Shown in pieces: positions 11,601-26,600 of a stretch of DNA of 64,000 nt. The notes below the pieces were generated by a model. It was not told the origin of the DNA. It searched no databases and saw nothing but the letters and a program-made list of their open reading frames with translations. Position numbers and translations under genes: made by a program. Numbering within the stretch: the first letter of the stretch is position 1; the number at the start of each line of letters is the position of its first letter. The DNA is taken from NCBI GenBank assembly GCA_030340625.1, contig JAOPHQ010001991.1, positions 399,501-463,500 on the forward strand. Direction: 5' to 3'. The stretch is from Merluccius polli. Taxonomy: Eukaryota; Chordata; Actinopteri; Gadiformes; Merlucciidae.

Positions 11601-14600
11601 TCGTTTTCCATGCGTTTTCCATGCTCTTTCATTCTACCCCAGACATGCTCAATGATGTTCATGTCTGGTGACTGGGCTGGCCAGTCCATTAATTAAAAGT
11701 CAGGTTATAAGCTGTTTCTACAAAATGGATAAGTGACAAGACTTTTGTCAGGGACTGTATATTATAAATTGTTAAACTGTACGGTTCTGCTGCACATTTA
11801 ATCGTGGACCCTGCACTGTATGATTAGATACAAATATGTGTATTGTTAATCTAGAAAATACTGTATATATATGCGTAATGTATGTGTATATGTATGGGTG
11901 AATGTATGTATGTGTATGTGTCTATGTAAATGTAGCTTTTGTAAGGTAGGATCCATCTGCTTACATCTTCTTATAAACATTCTTTTATTTACTTTATTAT
12001 TTACTTTGTTATTTTATGTATCTGTATGTATATGTATCTGTATTGGTTTACAGTGAAAAACTAGAACTTCTTTTAGGATATATAAAGTATTTATCTATCC
12101 ATCTATCCATCTATCTATCTATCAAAATAAGCATTTAGGTTTTGGGGGACAATGTCACGATAAAACATTTACATAACAGATGCTGGCAGCCTAAAAAAGG
12201 CAACTTTAAAAAAAAAAAAACACCCAAGGCTTCCCCAACCGAAGCACAAAAAAAAATCTCAACGGCGGAGCACCTGGCAGCCTAGTAAACTAGTTCTGCA
12301 AAGAACTGAAACATAAATCCAACCGTCATTGAGCTCCTCACTGGCAATAATGAATAATGACATTGACTTTAACCATCCATTCAATGTTTAAAAACAATTT
12401 GGCTTTCATAGGCTATATACGAAGATACCTGATTGTGATTGGTGAAACTGATTTATTCGCACGCTTATTATTTTATTGACGTATCGAATCGCAATTAATA
12501 ATGTCATTCAAGGTAAAAGGGCCATTCGAATTAGATGACTCACCTCGCTTTCCAGTTGAAAGTCTATCCAGTCATTGATTTTCAACCTGGCGAGGTGCAA
12601 CATGGAAGCATCTTCATCTGCCTCACTGTCACTGCTGTCATGCAGCCCACCAGCTAAATTGTGCACACACACAAAGTTTTGAGTCAGAGGTTGGACCCTA
12701 GAACCAGGACAACACCCTCACACTTATGGTTAACCCTGTAGAACCCCCTCCACCCCCAGCAGTAAAACTGCACCATTTTGTTCTACTAACAAAATTACAG
12801 TTAAGATGTTTTTTTTAATATACCACATTTAATTACTAAATGGGTCCTATTGTTGGTAACACTTTACAATAAGGTATGCAAAACGTTGGTAGTTACTGAG
12901 TAACGAATGAGTAATGAATGAGTAACGAATGATGAACGACCAGGGCCCTAACTGGGGCCCTAACAGGGCCCTAAGTGACAGTTACTCAGTAACTACTGAG
13001 GAATTACTGGTAAACAGACTAGGGGCTACTGTATTCGTTACTGAGTAACTGTCACTTAGGGCCCTGTTAGGGTTCCAGTTAGGGCCTTGGTTGTTAATCA
13101 TTCGTTACTCAGTAACGAATACAGTAGTCCCCTAGTCTGTTTACCAGTAACTCCTCAGTAGTTACTGAGTAACTGTCACTTAGGGCCCTGTTAGGGCCCC
13201 GTTAGGGCCCCAGTTAGGGCCCCAGTTAGGGCCCTGGTTGTTCATCATTCGTTACTCATTCGTTACTCAGTAACTACCCACATTTTGTGTACCTTATTGT
13301 AAAGTGTTACCCTATTGTTTACCCTCACAAACATCATTAATCTTGACAGATCTGGTAAAAATCCTTTACCCAAATAAAATGCCTCACATTTAATTTAGAA
13401 CTTGTTATCTACGTTGAAACGCTGGGTGAACAGTGTACTCAAAAATAGCATGTTCCCTGAATGTAATTAATCAGGTTGGATTTTAAGTATTACGACCTCC
13501 CTATGAAATCCTACAAACTAGCACCTCCCTATTTGAAGGACCTAATTATGTTTTATACTCCTCAGCTTTTCAGTGCTCATTGATCTATTGAGAATTTGGT
13601 ATTAAGTAGTAGTTTAATACCAAGGATCTTAAATTGTCCAACAACCACTAATGCAGAATTACAAGATACATGCCCTATCATAAGGAATACAATACCAATT
13701 TTGTCCATCTGAAGCGCAGAGCTGGGCAGCCTGGCACAGCCACCAAATATGGCCACGGTTATAGGCGATACCAGAGAACAGCAACGGATAGTTGTTGTTT
13801 TGTCGCCTTGGATTAGCTCATCAAAAATCACCCAGTCAGTCGGAAGGGTCTGTAAAGATTGTGCTTCTCCATGAGCTGTTGGACTCTAAGAGAATAACAA
13901 AAACGCAGTTGTTGACATAAACAAACATATATGCACGATGCATAATATGCACGTGTTGTATCTCTGCCAGAGGAAATCCTTCCATAGTGTTCATCAGTTT
14001 CCAAAACTCTTAGACTTAGTGGGGCAATTGCTCTGTCAGTTAGCATTGCGTTAGCTGTGCTGCGGTTTAAAACCGTACTCCGGAAACCGGAGGTTTTGGA
14101 GTTTAACACGCAGCTGCGCACGAAGTTAAACCTGATTGCTGTGTACTGACCGACACAGGTTCAGCTGATTCCTAGTTAAACTCGGGTTAAACCGGAAGTA
14201 CTCTGATTTCTAGTTATACTCCAGCAGACGCAGTCTTAACTTAATGTTGGATGCATTTTGTGCTATAATTACCAACAAAAACTTAATGGGAATGTAAAGT
14301 GAACTTTAATATAATAAAACGCAAATAATGTTGAAATATATTATGAAATAGTCTAGCCTACTTTTTGTGGAAATCTGAGTCTGGAATCTGAATCTGCCCT
14401 CACCTACGTCAATCAATCAATTACTTGTCATTGTTTTCTCTTGGTGTGCATGCAAACGTGATTAATTAATTGAAGACGAATTAATATGCGAGTAATTAGG
14501 GTAATTCCACGCCTATACATTCTCGGAGAAGGAGAGGGTCAGTGGCGCAAAAAGTGGGTATGCGCTGTATGCGGCGCATAGGGGCGCCGCACCAGGGGGG

Positions 14601-17600
14601 CGCCCCCGTCAACAATCGCGCAGCACCCCACCCCGTCAACAACCGCGCACCACGTAATGTTTATGGGGGGCGCCAAAATTGTTGCTGCATACCCCCCTGA
14701 CACTGGGTAGTTGCACCCCTGGAGAGGGTACTTAGGATGAACATGTCTCGGATAGAGAACTATAACGAGGAGCAGAAGTTATATTTATTGTACTGCATTC
14801 GAGGTGTTGTCGTGGACACGGTGGAAGATGCTAGGAAAGACACCACCACCACGCTCCGAAGAAAGTCTGTTTGGGATGATCTCTCAAACACATGTAACAG
14901 TAGATCTTCCAGCAGAAGACCGAGCAGCCCGGCACGTTTAAAGAATTTATGGAAGCGCTTGAAAGTTGAAGCGCGTAATGCTATTGTTGAGCGGACGCAC
15001 GACCGAGACCTGAGCCCCGTGAGCCGTGAAATATCACTGCTCATTCCAAGTCGACTATGTCCAATATTGTTATTGTACTGAAGGCCTATCTGGCGTAATA
15101 AGTGTAAATGTATCATACATTATTATTAATACTACTAATAATAATTAATAAAACTAATTCTGTGTGTCGGTTATAATGGAGCCTTGTTTCATCCTGCAAA
15201 CTGGTTTAGTCTCCTCTAAAACCATGTCCGTTTCGAGACTAGACTAACACGCACAAAATACGCCCTCTAGTGTCTGATGTGAATTTCTCTGAAGACACAG
15301 CAATTGAGATCAAGGTAAACCGCAGCTGCAGGTTAAACCACAGGTACATACGACACAGCAATGGAGCTTAAGACGTCACGTGACTTCTTGCGTCACCGAC
15401 GAGTTTAAAACCGTGACAGAGCAATTGCCCCAGTGTGATTTTCCCATTTGTTATTTGTTGACACAGATTGTCAAATCACTATTTTGGAATGCAGTCTATT
15501 TTAAGCAGTCCATTGTTGTTGCTAAAAATGAAAAAAAAGGATATCCAATGAATTGATTATTGGGTTTTTATTATATCCGATACAATAACCTGATCCGACT
15601 TCTGTTCAACAACACACTCCACACACACCCCCCACAGTGTGGTTGATAGCTGGCTTACAGCCTCACCTGGCCTGAGTCAGACCGATTGGACTCAGGGGCT
15701 GGGTGGGGCTGCACACCTGTGGTGCATGAACAATCATGGCACCCAGGATAAACCAGCTATCACCACACACACTCAGGGGACAGCCACTGTCATGGCAGCA
15801 TGTTACATCCGCTCTGCAAATACCATCTTGCCATCTCCAATAAATGCATTCTCAAACAACATCTACCTGTGTCCTGTGTCGGAGGACCCCAGCAAAAGTG
15901 TGGCAAGGGTAAACTGCCACAGTAGACAATGTCACTGAGCTTGAGAAATGTAACTCAGAAGTAGAGTTGGATATTTGTTTGAAGTCGATTACGGTTTGAT
16001 TTTCGATTCCTGTAAAACGATGCAGGTTCCTAAACGGTTCCGAAATCTGATTCTTTGAAAAGGTACCAGTTCCTAACAGTGCCAGAACCAATATGACACC
16101 TTCTTTAAAATACAGACCAAACAATGGATTTTTGTTGAAATTCTTCCATTTTGAATGGAAACTTATTTGGTAAGACATGAGCATCTTAGGCTTTGTGAAA
16201 AAGTATCGACCTATTTAAACAAATACAATTGTCACTGTAGGTTATAGGTTTATAGTTTCAGTTACTCTTTCCATTTGTAATACTACATTCTTGCATAACT
16301 TATAGTGGCTGTAGACAACTTTTCAACTTTTCCCACCCTACCATTTCAAAGTGATATTATTTTTGCACCGCTGTCAATATGTTGCAAAGACAAACCAGAT
16401 CGCTTTCTGTTTCCTCAGAGCCTAGCAACGACAAACAACACATTTGTTTAGAAATCTCCGCGAAAGAAACGATCATCACTTTGGAAATAATAAAGAAAGA
16501 AGCATGTTCACTGAGGAGGTAAAGTGAAATTGTGATAATTTTATTTGGGAACAGGCAAAAGCTATTGTAATGATGTGCATTGCATAGTAATACCATCGTT
16601 TGAGTATTGCTTCGCACAAACAAGTATCAGCAGCAGGGGTTGGAGTCGGGGTTGAGTAGAAGAAAACATTAGGAGGAAAACCGTGAGTTTATTCATTCAT
16701 TTACTCTATAATGGAGACATGAAACCAGATACAAATTCTTCAGTATGTATTGAGAAAAGCGAACTGCGTTGGTAGCCTGACTAGATCGCCTGGCGAGTCA
16801 CGACATGAGGTTTATTCAGGTAGTATACTCAATGCAAAAACATAGCGTACGCAGATATAAGTAGTGTCATCAGATTGGCTTTACTTTGGTTGTTCCACTG
16901 TCTGCCATTTCACTGCATATTTGTCATCCCTTATATTTATGTTGCAGGGTCAAGTGTTTCATCAAATTTGAGGTATTTCCCTTACACAAAATATTTGTAT
17001 TGCACTTGTTTCATGTGCTGCTGTCATTTTTTGTTTTAGTAAAGCCATACTTTAGAGCATTTTACTTTAGACATCATGGCTGCAGCTGGGCAGCAGTAGA
17101 GAGGAAAGTGCCACTGGTACCACTCACATCTTGGTACCCAACCCTACTCAAGCCACTGTTAACACTTAATTTTAAATAAATGGTGTAAGTAACTTTCTGT
17201 GTTGTGGCATTTCATTTTTTGATATTCATTTCTACAGATAAATGTCAAAAGCTTTAAATTAAGTAAATTAAGACACAAAAGGCAAACATGAATAATCCTA
17301 TTTATAATGATTCTAAGGTATTCATTTTAAGCTATTCCGACACATGTGAATACGGGCCGGCGTTGCATGCTCGTGGACATACGCCGCACAACAGCACCGC
17401 TGCTGAAAATAATTCAAGAGGAAACATCGCTGAGAAAAACAAGTGGTTTGCGATATCAGGTCATTATAATTAATAGGGATGAGTCAAAATTATGACTGAA
17501 AATATTTGCCAGAATATAGCTAAAAGCACATTCGTATGGCAAAAGGCAGAATATTTTTAAAAGGGTATGCTTACAAAATGTCCTGTATCACATTGTTTAG

Positions 17601-20600
17601 TTTAGTTTATTTGTTTATTTGTCAGGGACAATGTACAAAAAGCATTAGTCTCAATGAGTGGAGATGCATTGTACTGGATTCTAGCATCGTGCTCATTTCC
17701 ATCCAGTCCCAAGGCAGGTACACATACCATTACAAAAGCTTAATGCAGTTTATAATACAACACATAAAAAAACATGTTAACATATGTACAGTACATTCCA
17801 AAAACACTATCCACACACACACCCACACACACACACACACTGGCGAGGAGCTTACTGCATTCCTTATAATAACTTTACATAAAAAAGTAGATTGAACAGA
17901 GTTGAACAAAATTATGTTTACAACTATTTGATGTTGTGTATTTATTAGACATGGTTTATAGTCTAAATGCTAAACTGTGACATATTCTAGCTTTGATATT
18001 GTGTTAAAGGAGATATATTTATATTATTGGTTTTCATGTAAATAATGCATACTGTGCCATTTCCTGTTCATATGATAATCATAATATTCTATAAATAGTA
18101 GGGATGTAAAGATTCACGATACGCATCGATTTGAATGTTTACGATCTGAGTGCATCGGTTGGCGGGACCCCAACCGATCCTTATGTAACATGCATCGGTC
18201 TGAAAATTGATTTAAACGTTGCGAATTGAAGATTCACTAATATTTTCTAAGTAAATACATCACTAGAACCGCAGTGAGGTCATTTTGACCACTAGTAAAT
18301 ATAAACAAGTTTCAGCATTGCCCTTTTATGACTTTCATGACTCCTAAATGTCTTGTTTACACGCGTGTTCTTAAAATTTATAAATTATATCGGAAAACAA
18401 GGTAACAAGCAGTTTCACGACTTTATAGGCTGTAAACATGATCCCCGCTGTAGCTGCAAGGCCGCAGTTCCCCTTTCCTCCAGCAGGCATCTCAAAGGTG
18501 CCAGCGTTTCAGTGAACACATCTGAACACTCGGAGAGTTTCATGTTATTGAAAAAGAATGTTTAATGCCTTCTAGAGAGGATTTGCAGGTAGGTACCATA
18601 ACTGCCATTGAAAGGGGGGGGGAGCTGCTACGCTAACAACCGAAAACTCTCAAACAGAAGCATTTGTCAAAATGTCACTCTTAAAGAAGCACTATGCAAC
18701 TCGTTTATCAAAAATAACCTTAACCATGCAGGTTGAGAGTCGTTCTGATCGTTCTACAACACTTTCTGGGTTGTTTGGTGGGTGTTTCATCTCCCCCTGT
18801 TGGTTCCCCGCGGAAAAACAGAACATGCAACTTCATGTGGCCACTTACGGATGTGACTCAGCGGAAGTATCCAATCGCGCCTCGAAAATGTAGTCAGATT
18901 GTAGTTTCACTGCTTTACGGTAGACCTGGGCGGGGGTGCCAAACATGGGTCCGGCTGAATATAAAGAGTCAGTTGCAAGGCAATTCTGGATCAATCGACA
19001 AATCCACTATGGATCCATCAAGACCCAAGAGGGGAAGGTCGGAGGAATCGAAGAATAAGAGAAAGGATTATGATAAACAAAGAAACCAGACACGAGTGAA
19101 CATAGGGCGAGCTTATGCGGAATGGCGTCAACTGAGAGACTCGGAAGAATGAAAAACGGACGCCGACTTGGCTGTCTTGCTGCTGAAATTGTAAGTAGCC
19201 TACCCTTGGGTGAACTTCGTTTTTGTAATGTGGTTTGAGAGTCTGTTGAACAATGTGTTTTGCTCGACCGTTTTATTGTGAGCCCTGTATGTGTTTCGCT
19301 TGGTTGCTTCATGGCTAGCTTGCTAGCTAGTGAGGGTTTATCCTAGCAGTGACTTGCTACCACACATGTTTGTTTGCGGTCCGAATCCAGGTTCTCGTTG
19401 TGTATTACTATTTATTTATCGAAGTGGGGGGTGGGGGGCGTTGTCAATGAGTTTTTACGACAGTGTTGTAGGCCTATTCCGAAGCTGCAGGGGGAGCTCT
19501 ATAGTGAGAAATGCGAGCCCAATTCCGGCGAAAACCCAGAAACAGCGGAGGAATAACCGAGTTGCATAGCGCACCTTTAACCATTGTATTTCATGGTAAA
19601 CGATCCGAAAACAAGGTTTAATGTAAAAAATACCGAACTTATCCTTTAATGCAAGATATAGTAACATTACCTACGTATGTTCCTTTAAAGAGCATCATGC
19701 AGGTTATATTTTACTGGAGCACCTAGTCTGAAAATGACCATTTGAAAAGATAATGCAGGATTTAATGTTTTAAAAAATATAAGGCACAGATTCTGACGAA
19801 AAAAGTGGCCGTTTTTAACAAAGATCTTAAAAACACTCTTTTTTCCGACATTGTGTTATATGACGTAACATGGAAGAGTTGTTGACCTCGGCTCGGCCTC
19901 TGCTCAATGTGTAGTGAGTAATCAGTGGGTAGTCAGTGTGAGTGGTCAAGATAGTGACTTTTTTCAGAAGTTTGGTCATGGTCATAGTCATGGTCAAGTA
20001 TTGCGTTTGTGCAAGTTGCACAAACTCCAGAGTCCATGCGTTTCCGAACAGGAAAAGGAACGGTGCTAGCTTTCGTGCCTGGGTGCGTTTCATGCAGATG
20101 AAGAGACGGGACTTCTCTGCCACGTCTGTTACGCCAAACGTGGTCGTGTGTGGTGCTCATTTTCAACAGGAGAATTATCTCCTCGGAGATACGATGGAGT
20201 TCAGGATGGGATTTCGAAGCCAGGACTTATGAGCGGGAAGAGGAAGAGGCCTTCTCTGCGCTGGCTCCTATAACTATCTGTGCTGTAAGCTGTTACCTTC
20301 CACCACTGCTTACTATACTCATAAAGTATCCATATTGATATATAAATCTGATCTAATCTTCATTCAAAAAGGTTTTTATACAGTAAGTTTACAGTATACA
20401 GTTTATACAGACACTTTGTGTTTATTTTTTATTGATTGTCACCCAAATATCTCTCAATCTGCCTCACCCTCCTGCGGTAACAGCAGAGCACCGCAAAACG
20501 TAGTGTGGAGTTATATTACACATTGCGAGATAGGACTGATGAGCTTATACTTGCGCATTACTTTCTGTTATGGGTAAGTATTAGGGCTCTTCTACCAATC

Positions 20601-23600
20601 AGACTCTGGATTTTAATTGATTGATCAATGACAGCAGAACATTACACATACCATGTTTAAAATATCATATATACCAACAATGGCATAATTATTATTATAT
20701 AATTATATGAAAGAGAGAATAATAACGAATGATGCAGTTGAGACCTGCATGTTGCATGACTGCGCGTATGCATGGGCGGAAATCCCGGAGGGGACGGGGG
20801 GGACACGACCCCCCCATCCTGGCAGATTTGTCCCCCCCAATATTTCACTGTAAACATATAACATATAATATATAATACACAATGAAAGCATTTGTGCTCA
20901 TTATAGACACACGCGTTTTTAAATTTCAAAAGATCACAACCCCCCGCCCTTCTGCCTCACAATGGTTTGATCCACTGCCTCTAACCCCCCCAGCTCTCAG
21001 CACAGTGCGTGGGTGGGAATCTGAGTCTTTCGTTGGTGGTACAATAAGTAGTTCAAACAAAAGATATGTTAGACATTTCTTTACTTTTACCACTAAATAC
21101 AATAAAACACATTTATATTCGTCACCTGTCTTCATTTTCGCTGCATTGAATTACAGGTCACTCTTTATGTTAGCTAGCGGTTAGCTGACGTTTGCTAGCT
21201 CGCTACAGTAACATCAACCAGACAGTGTTTGCAGCTATTTGAATTTGAGTCAATGAGGGAAGCTAGCAATGTAGTGTAGTGTTCCTTAGCTGGCAAGGTG
21301 ACAGAGTGTTCTTGTGTACCGTCTGAAAGGCACTCGATGCACGTAGCTAACGTGAGGTTAATCCAGTTAATCGCACCATAGCAATTTAGTTGTATGTTGG
21401 CTGTGTGTGTGGGTGGGTGTGTAGCCAGCCAGCCAGGTAGAATATGGCAGACAAATAGACGGACATCAGAGCATTTTTCAGTACACCAAAACGCAAAGTA
21501 AGAACCCAAGTAGCCTAATATCTCAAAGACTAGTTGATAAAATGTTCATAAGAAAGTAGTAAAATGCTAATGGAAATGTTTCATAATGATGTCATTAGGC
21601 AGAGCAGGCAACAGATAGCACACAGACAGCAGAGCTGGGGACAGATAGGCAGGGACAGACTGGCAGAGATAAGGAGTCTCAGGTATGTTTGCTGAGTTTT
21701 TGTTTGGCAACATTATGAAACGTTCTCTCTTTTTTAGACTTGTAAAATAGGGACATAATTGGACAATGCCGTGGATACCCCCACTCAACTTAAACTGGTG
21801 ACTGAACCAAGATTTGTTTATGGCAATGGCATTGCTGTTGTGATTGTGTAGTTTTGGGTACCGGTAGTTAGGAGTATGGTAAACACCTTATTTCTTTTCT
21901 AGGAGACAGGCTGTGAGTCAGTGAGGGTGGTGAGGGAGAGAGACGTCAGATGACAGTGTCACAGCCATGGCAGGACCAGGTGTCAACCTTGTTGCCAGAA
22001 GCACCAGTATAGAGGACAGTGGCACAGCGTTGTCCAGTTACCTCAGTGATGGCACAAAACCATATCAGCCACACCCACAATTTATAGAACCGCAAACTCT
22101 TGCCAACAGAGTGTTGACGTTTTAAGAGAAATGGTTTCGTGATTTCCCCTGGCTCCATCAATAAAAGGAGTGTTGTGTTTTCACTGTAGCCAAGGGTTTT
22201 CAAGCCAGCCATCTTTTGGCCAAAGAGCGGATGCTGCCTTCATTAGTGCAGGATTTAGGAACTGGAGAAAAGCCATTGTAAAATTCACAGCACATCAAAA
22301 CTGCCAAACCCACCGCCACTTTGTAACTGTAACAGCACACCAGCTAAATCCAATCAGTGCCCAGTTATCCAGTGCGTGGGGTAAACAGCAGGAGGATGCA
22401 AGGCATTGCTTGATGAAAATTGTTAGTTCGGTGCGGCATGTAGCAAGACAGGGACAAGACTTTAGAGGCCACACGGATGATTACACTGACACACTGAGAT
22501 GATGACACACTGAGATTAGGTCTCTTCCGATTGTACAATTTTCAGTAATTGTTGATGGTACTCAGGATGTCTCTGGTGCTGAACAGGAGAGTGTCTGCCT
22601 GCATTATGTTGACCATGACCTTGTCCCTCACAAGGAATTTATTGGGCTATACAGGGTGTCGGAGACAACAGGCGAGGGCATTGCGAAAGTGGCAACTGAT
22701 TGTTGTTGAGGCTCAATTTGCCCATGTCTGGCTTACGTGGACAGAGTTACAATGGTGCCTCAAACATGGCAGTTAAATACACAGGTGCACAGGCAATTGT
22801 GACGAGGCAGCAGCCATTAGCCCTCTATGTGCATTGTGGAGTACACTGTGTAAATCTGATTACACAGGCTGGCTGCTCAGCCTCCCCACTGATCCGGGAT
22901 TCCCTTTCTTGGGTCCATCAGTTAGGTGTCCTCTATGGCCAGTCAGGAAAGTTTAAGAGCATGTTTGAATCAATTGCCACGTCCGAAGATACACATCCTA
23001 CCACCCTGAAACCCCTATGTCCAACAAGGTGGACTGTGCGGAATACTGCTATTAGAGCTGTGCTAGGGCAGTATGAGCGGGTACTAAGCAGCCTAAAGGA
23101 GATGGCAAAAACTGCATCCAAGACAGCTTCAACTGCCAGTGGCTTATTTCAGCACTTCAGCAAAGGAAAGACTGTGTTGGGCCTCACATTTGCTTCTGCT
23201 GTTCTTGGAGAGCTTGAATGCCTAAACATTTCACTGCAGAAGAAAACTCAGACTGTCTCTGGTATGCAGGCTGCATTCGAGTGTGTGCAGTCATCTCTTA
23301 GGGGCAAGAGAAATGACGGAAGCTACCTGTATGAAATGACAGAAGCTACACTATATGAGAAAGCAACAACATTGATTGACTCCATTAAGACACACTCAAG
23401 ACAATTTGCTGGCAAAGCAGTGGATCACTATAGGGCAGAATTGTTGTTGTGTTGGATGGTGTGGAGGTTCAGTTTGGCAACCGTTTTGACCAGGACAGTC
23501 TAATCATCCTGGAAAAGTTGAAAAGAGCGCTTCTCATGGGGTAGTTGGATGAGTCTCTAGATCAGTACCCTAGATTCTCTTTCAGTGCAGTTGCCTCTCT

Positions 23601-26600
23601 TTCACAGCAAATACCCCTGTAGCAGCAGTGGAGAGGCAGCAGAGGTCCTCAGGAGGCTTCCAGTGGAGCGGGGATGTTTGACCAAGTTGAGGTGCTGATC
23701 AGAATTTTGTTTGTGGTGCCAGTGTATTAATGTGAGGCTGAGAGGAGTTTCAGTGCACTCCGCAGGTTGAAGAATTGGCTACGGGCTAGCATGGGCCAAG
23801 AGAGACTGAACGGTGTAGTTGTCTGTAATGTACATCAAGACAGGCTCAAGAGGGAAAATATCTGCAAGCAATTTGTTGGATCCATTGAAACCCGCAAACA
23901 TATGTCCGGTTCTTATGTTCATTAGTGTGTTGTTGATGAGACACTACATTGTAAGCAAGTGAAAAATATGTCTAAAGGGATAGATGACAAGTTGGAATTC
24001 ATAACAGTTGAAATTGAGATGGAGAAAGCTAAAAATATAATCATAAGTTGTGTTTACAAAGCTCCTGTATGTGGAATAGAAATTCTTAAGGAACAAATGA
24101 TTTACTTGTATGAAAAAATAATTAATAAGAGGACTGTATTTGTATGTGGGGATTTCAACATTTATTTATTAAACCCACAGGGTCATATGCGAACAACTGA
24201 CTTCTTTATCACCATGTATAGTGTTGGTCTATTCCCAAGGACCACTAAACCAAGTAGAATTACTAGGTCCAGTGCAACTCTAATTGACAATATTTATTCT
24301 AACATCATAGATGCAACTGTAGGGGGGTTGTTCATCCAAGATAGAAGTGATCATTTACTAATTTTTACAACATTTCAGTACAATCTAAGGGGAAATCCTG
24401 GGGGGAAAAAATAACAACATTTAGATTGAGAAATTCAGAAACAGTGGAGTCATTAAAAATGGACTTGATGAGACAAACCTGGGAATCTGTTTATGTTGCT
24501 GATGTAGACGACGCTTCATTCATTTTTATGTATATTCAAAGAGTGTTATGATAGAAATTGCCCACTGAGAACATGCAGTGATAAAAGTAAAAAAGAAAAT
24601 AAGCCATGGATATCCAAAACCCTACAGAATGCAATTAAATAGAAAAATATACTATACGGAGAATTCATAAGAAGTAGAACAGATAAAGCTGAAAGAAGAT
24701 ATAAGCTATACAAAAATAGATTGACAAAGATAATTAGGATAAGTAAGGAGAATTACTATAGTAAATCAATGGAAGATAGTAGAAACAATATCAGAGAGAC
24801 TTGGAAAGTAATTAACAGCCTGATTAGAAAGAACACTGGAAAAGCTGATTTTACCCAATCCATCTTAAAGGGAGATATTCATATCTACAATAAGGAAAAT
24901 ATTGCAAACAAATTTAATAGTTTCTTTGTAACTGTAGGACCGAGGTTGGCAACTGATATTGTACAACCAATTAATACGGATAAGGTAAGTAATCTGACAG
25001 AAATAAATGTAAATAGTATGTTTCTTACAGCCACTTATGAAACAGAAGTCATGGGGATTGTCAGAGCATTTAAAAGCAAACGGTCTACAGATAATAATGG
25101 TTTTGACATGGCCTTAATTAAGGACACTATAGAAGGTGTGGTTAAACCTCTGACCTATATTTTTAATCTTTCACTCAGAACTGGAATCTTTCCAAATGAA
25201 ATGAAAACAGCTAAAGTAATTCCCTTGTATAAGTCTGGTGGAAAAGATCTTGTGTCAAATTATAGACCAGTTTCTTTGCTTCCGCAATTTTCAAAAATGT
25301 TGGAGAAACTATTTGTTACAAGATTGGATAGTTTTATAGAAAAGCATAACATCCTGAGTGAGAATCAGTATGGTTTTAGAACAAACCAGTCTACTGGATT
25401 AGCACTTATGAAACTCATGGATGAAATAACCACCGCCACAGACAATAAATTACACACGATAGGAATTTTCATTGACCTTAAAAAGGCCTTTGATACGATC
25501 GATCATGGCTTATTAATGCAAAAGATGTATAAGTATGGTGTCAGAGGGGTAGCTCATTCCTGGTTGTGTTCTTATTTAAGTAATAGATGGCAATAAGTAT
25601 CCTGTGATAAAACCGATTCTGTGTTATTAAAGGTTAAATGTGGGGTCCCGCAAGGGTCAGTGCTGGGGCCAAAACTATTTATCTTGTATCTGAATGAACT
25701 TTGTAAAGTGTCAAAATATATGAACTGCATCCTTTCTGCAGATGATACAAATTTCTTCTGTTCTGGGGACCAGTTAACTGATATAATAACTACTGTCAAA
25801 AATGATATGAAACTTGTAAAGAAATGGTTTGATGTAAATAAGCTATCTTTAAATATAAGTAAAACAAAATTTATGATTTTGGGAACCGTAAAACAGATAC
25901 AGTAGTTAAATTGAGAATAGAGGATACAGAAATTGAAAGGGTGTTTGAAACAAAATTTTTAGGTGTCATTATGGACCATAAACTGAATTGGAAAATGCAT
26001 ATTAATCATGTCAAATCAAAATTAGCCAAATCAATTGCCATTATACTGTACAAGTGTGGCATTCCTCCGCGGCCACGCCCCCTATTCGGGAGAGTTGAGG
26101 CCGGTATATACCGCCGGTGGCCAACAGCCGGCGACAAATCCCGGCCTCCCGAGAGCCGTAATCGGCCAAACGAGGAACACCTGGGGAAAAGGCACCCAGG
26201 TGTTAAAAGGAGGCCACCGACCGACCGAAGGGGGGAACAGTCGAGTGGAAGAGAGGACAACGCCGAGGACCCAGCCTCCATGGAGTGAGCCGCACGGTGG
26301 ACACTAGGACCATGTGTTGAGCGATTCCCTTTGTTTTTTGATGTTCCGTGTGGGTTTCTCTGAGCCTGGACATTGAACTGCATAACGGGTGAAATAAACC
26401 GCCGTTTGAGGCTTTGGACCCTCTTTTCCTGCCTGGTGTTTACTTTGAGCCTCCTCTACCGTACCGAGTTCCCACACAAGGTAAAAGATATGTTGAACCA
26501 GCGTGCTTTGTATATTCTGTATTGTACAATGGTTGTCCCTTACATAACGTACTGTTTAGAAATATGGGGGAATGCATATTCTACCCATACTAAACCGATC

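Larger units (their letters stand above)
14021..15431 (+). mobile_element. PIF/Harbinger-like transposon with Myb/SANT gene only
   Basis: Inverted ends GGGGCAATTGCTCTGTCA are flanked by AGT at 14018-14020 and 15432-15434, a 3-bp TSD. The only coding region is a Myb/SANT ORF, with no transposase, so mobility would depend on a related autonomous element. The element lies in the big YTHDC2 intron just upstream of the exon at 13885. A hAT MITE is nested at 14540-14721. Confidence 0.8.

Noticed and set aside
13828..14121. A 97-codon minus frame at the YTHDC2 exon as an alternative protein
   Set aside because: It is in a different frame from the exon and continues into the Harbinger-like TIR. The splice-consistent frame matches YTHDC2.
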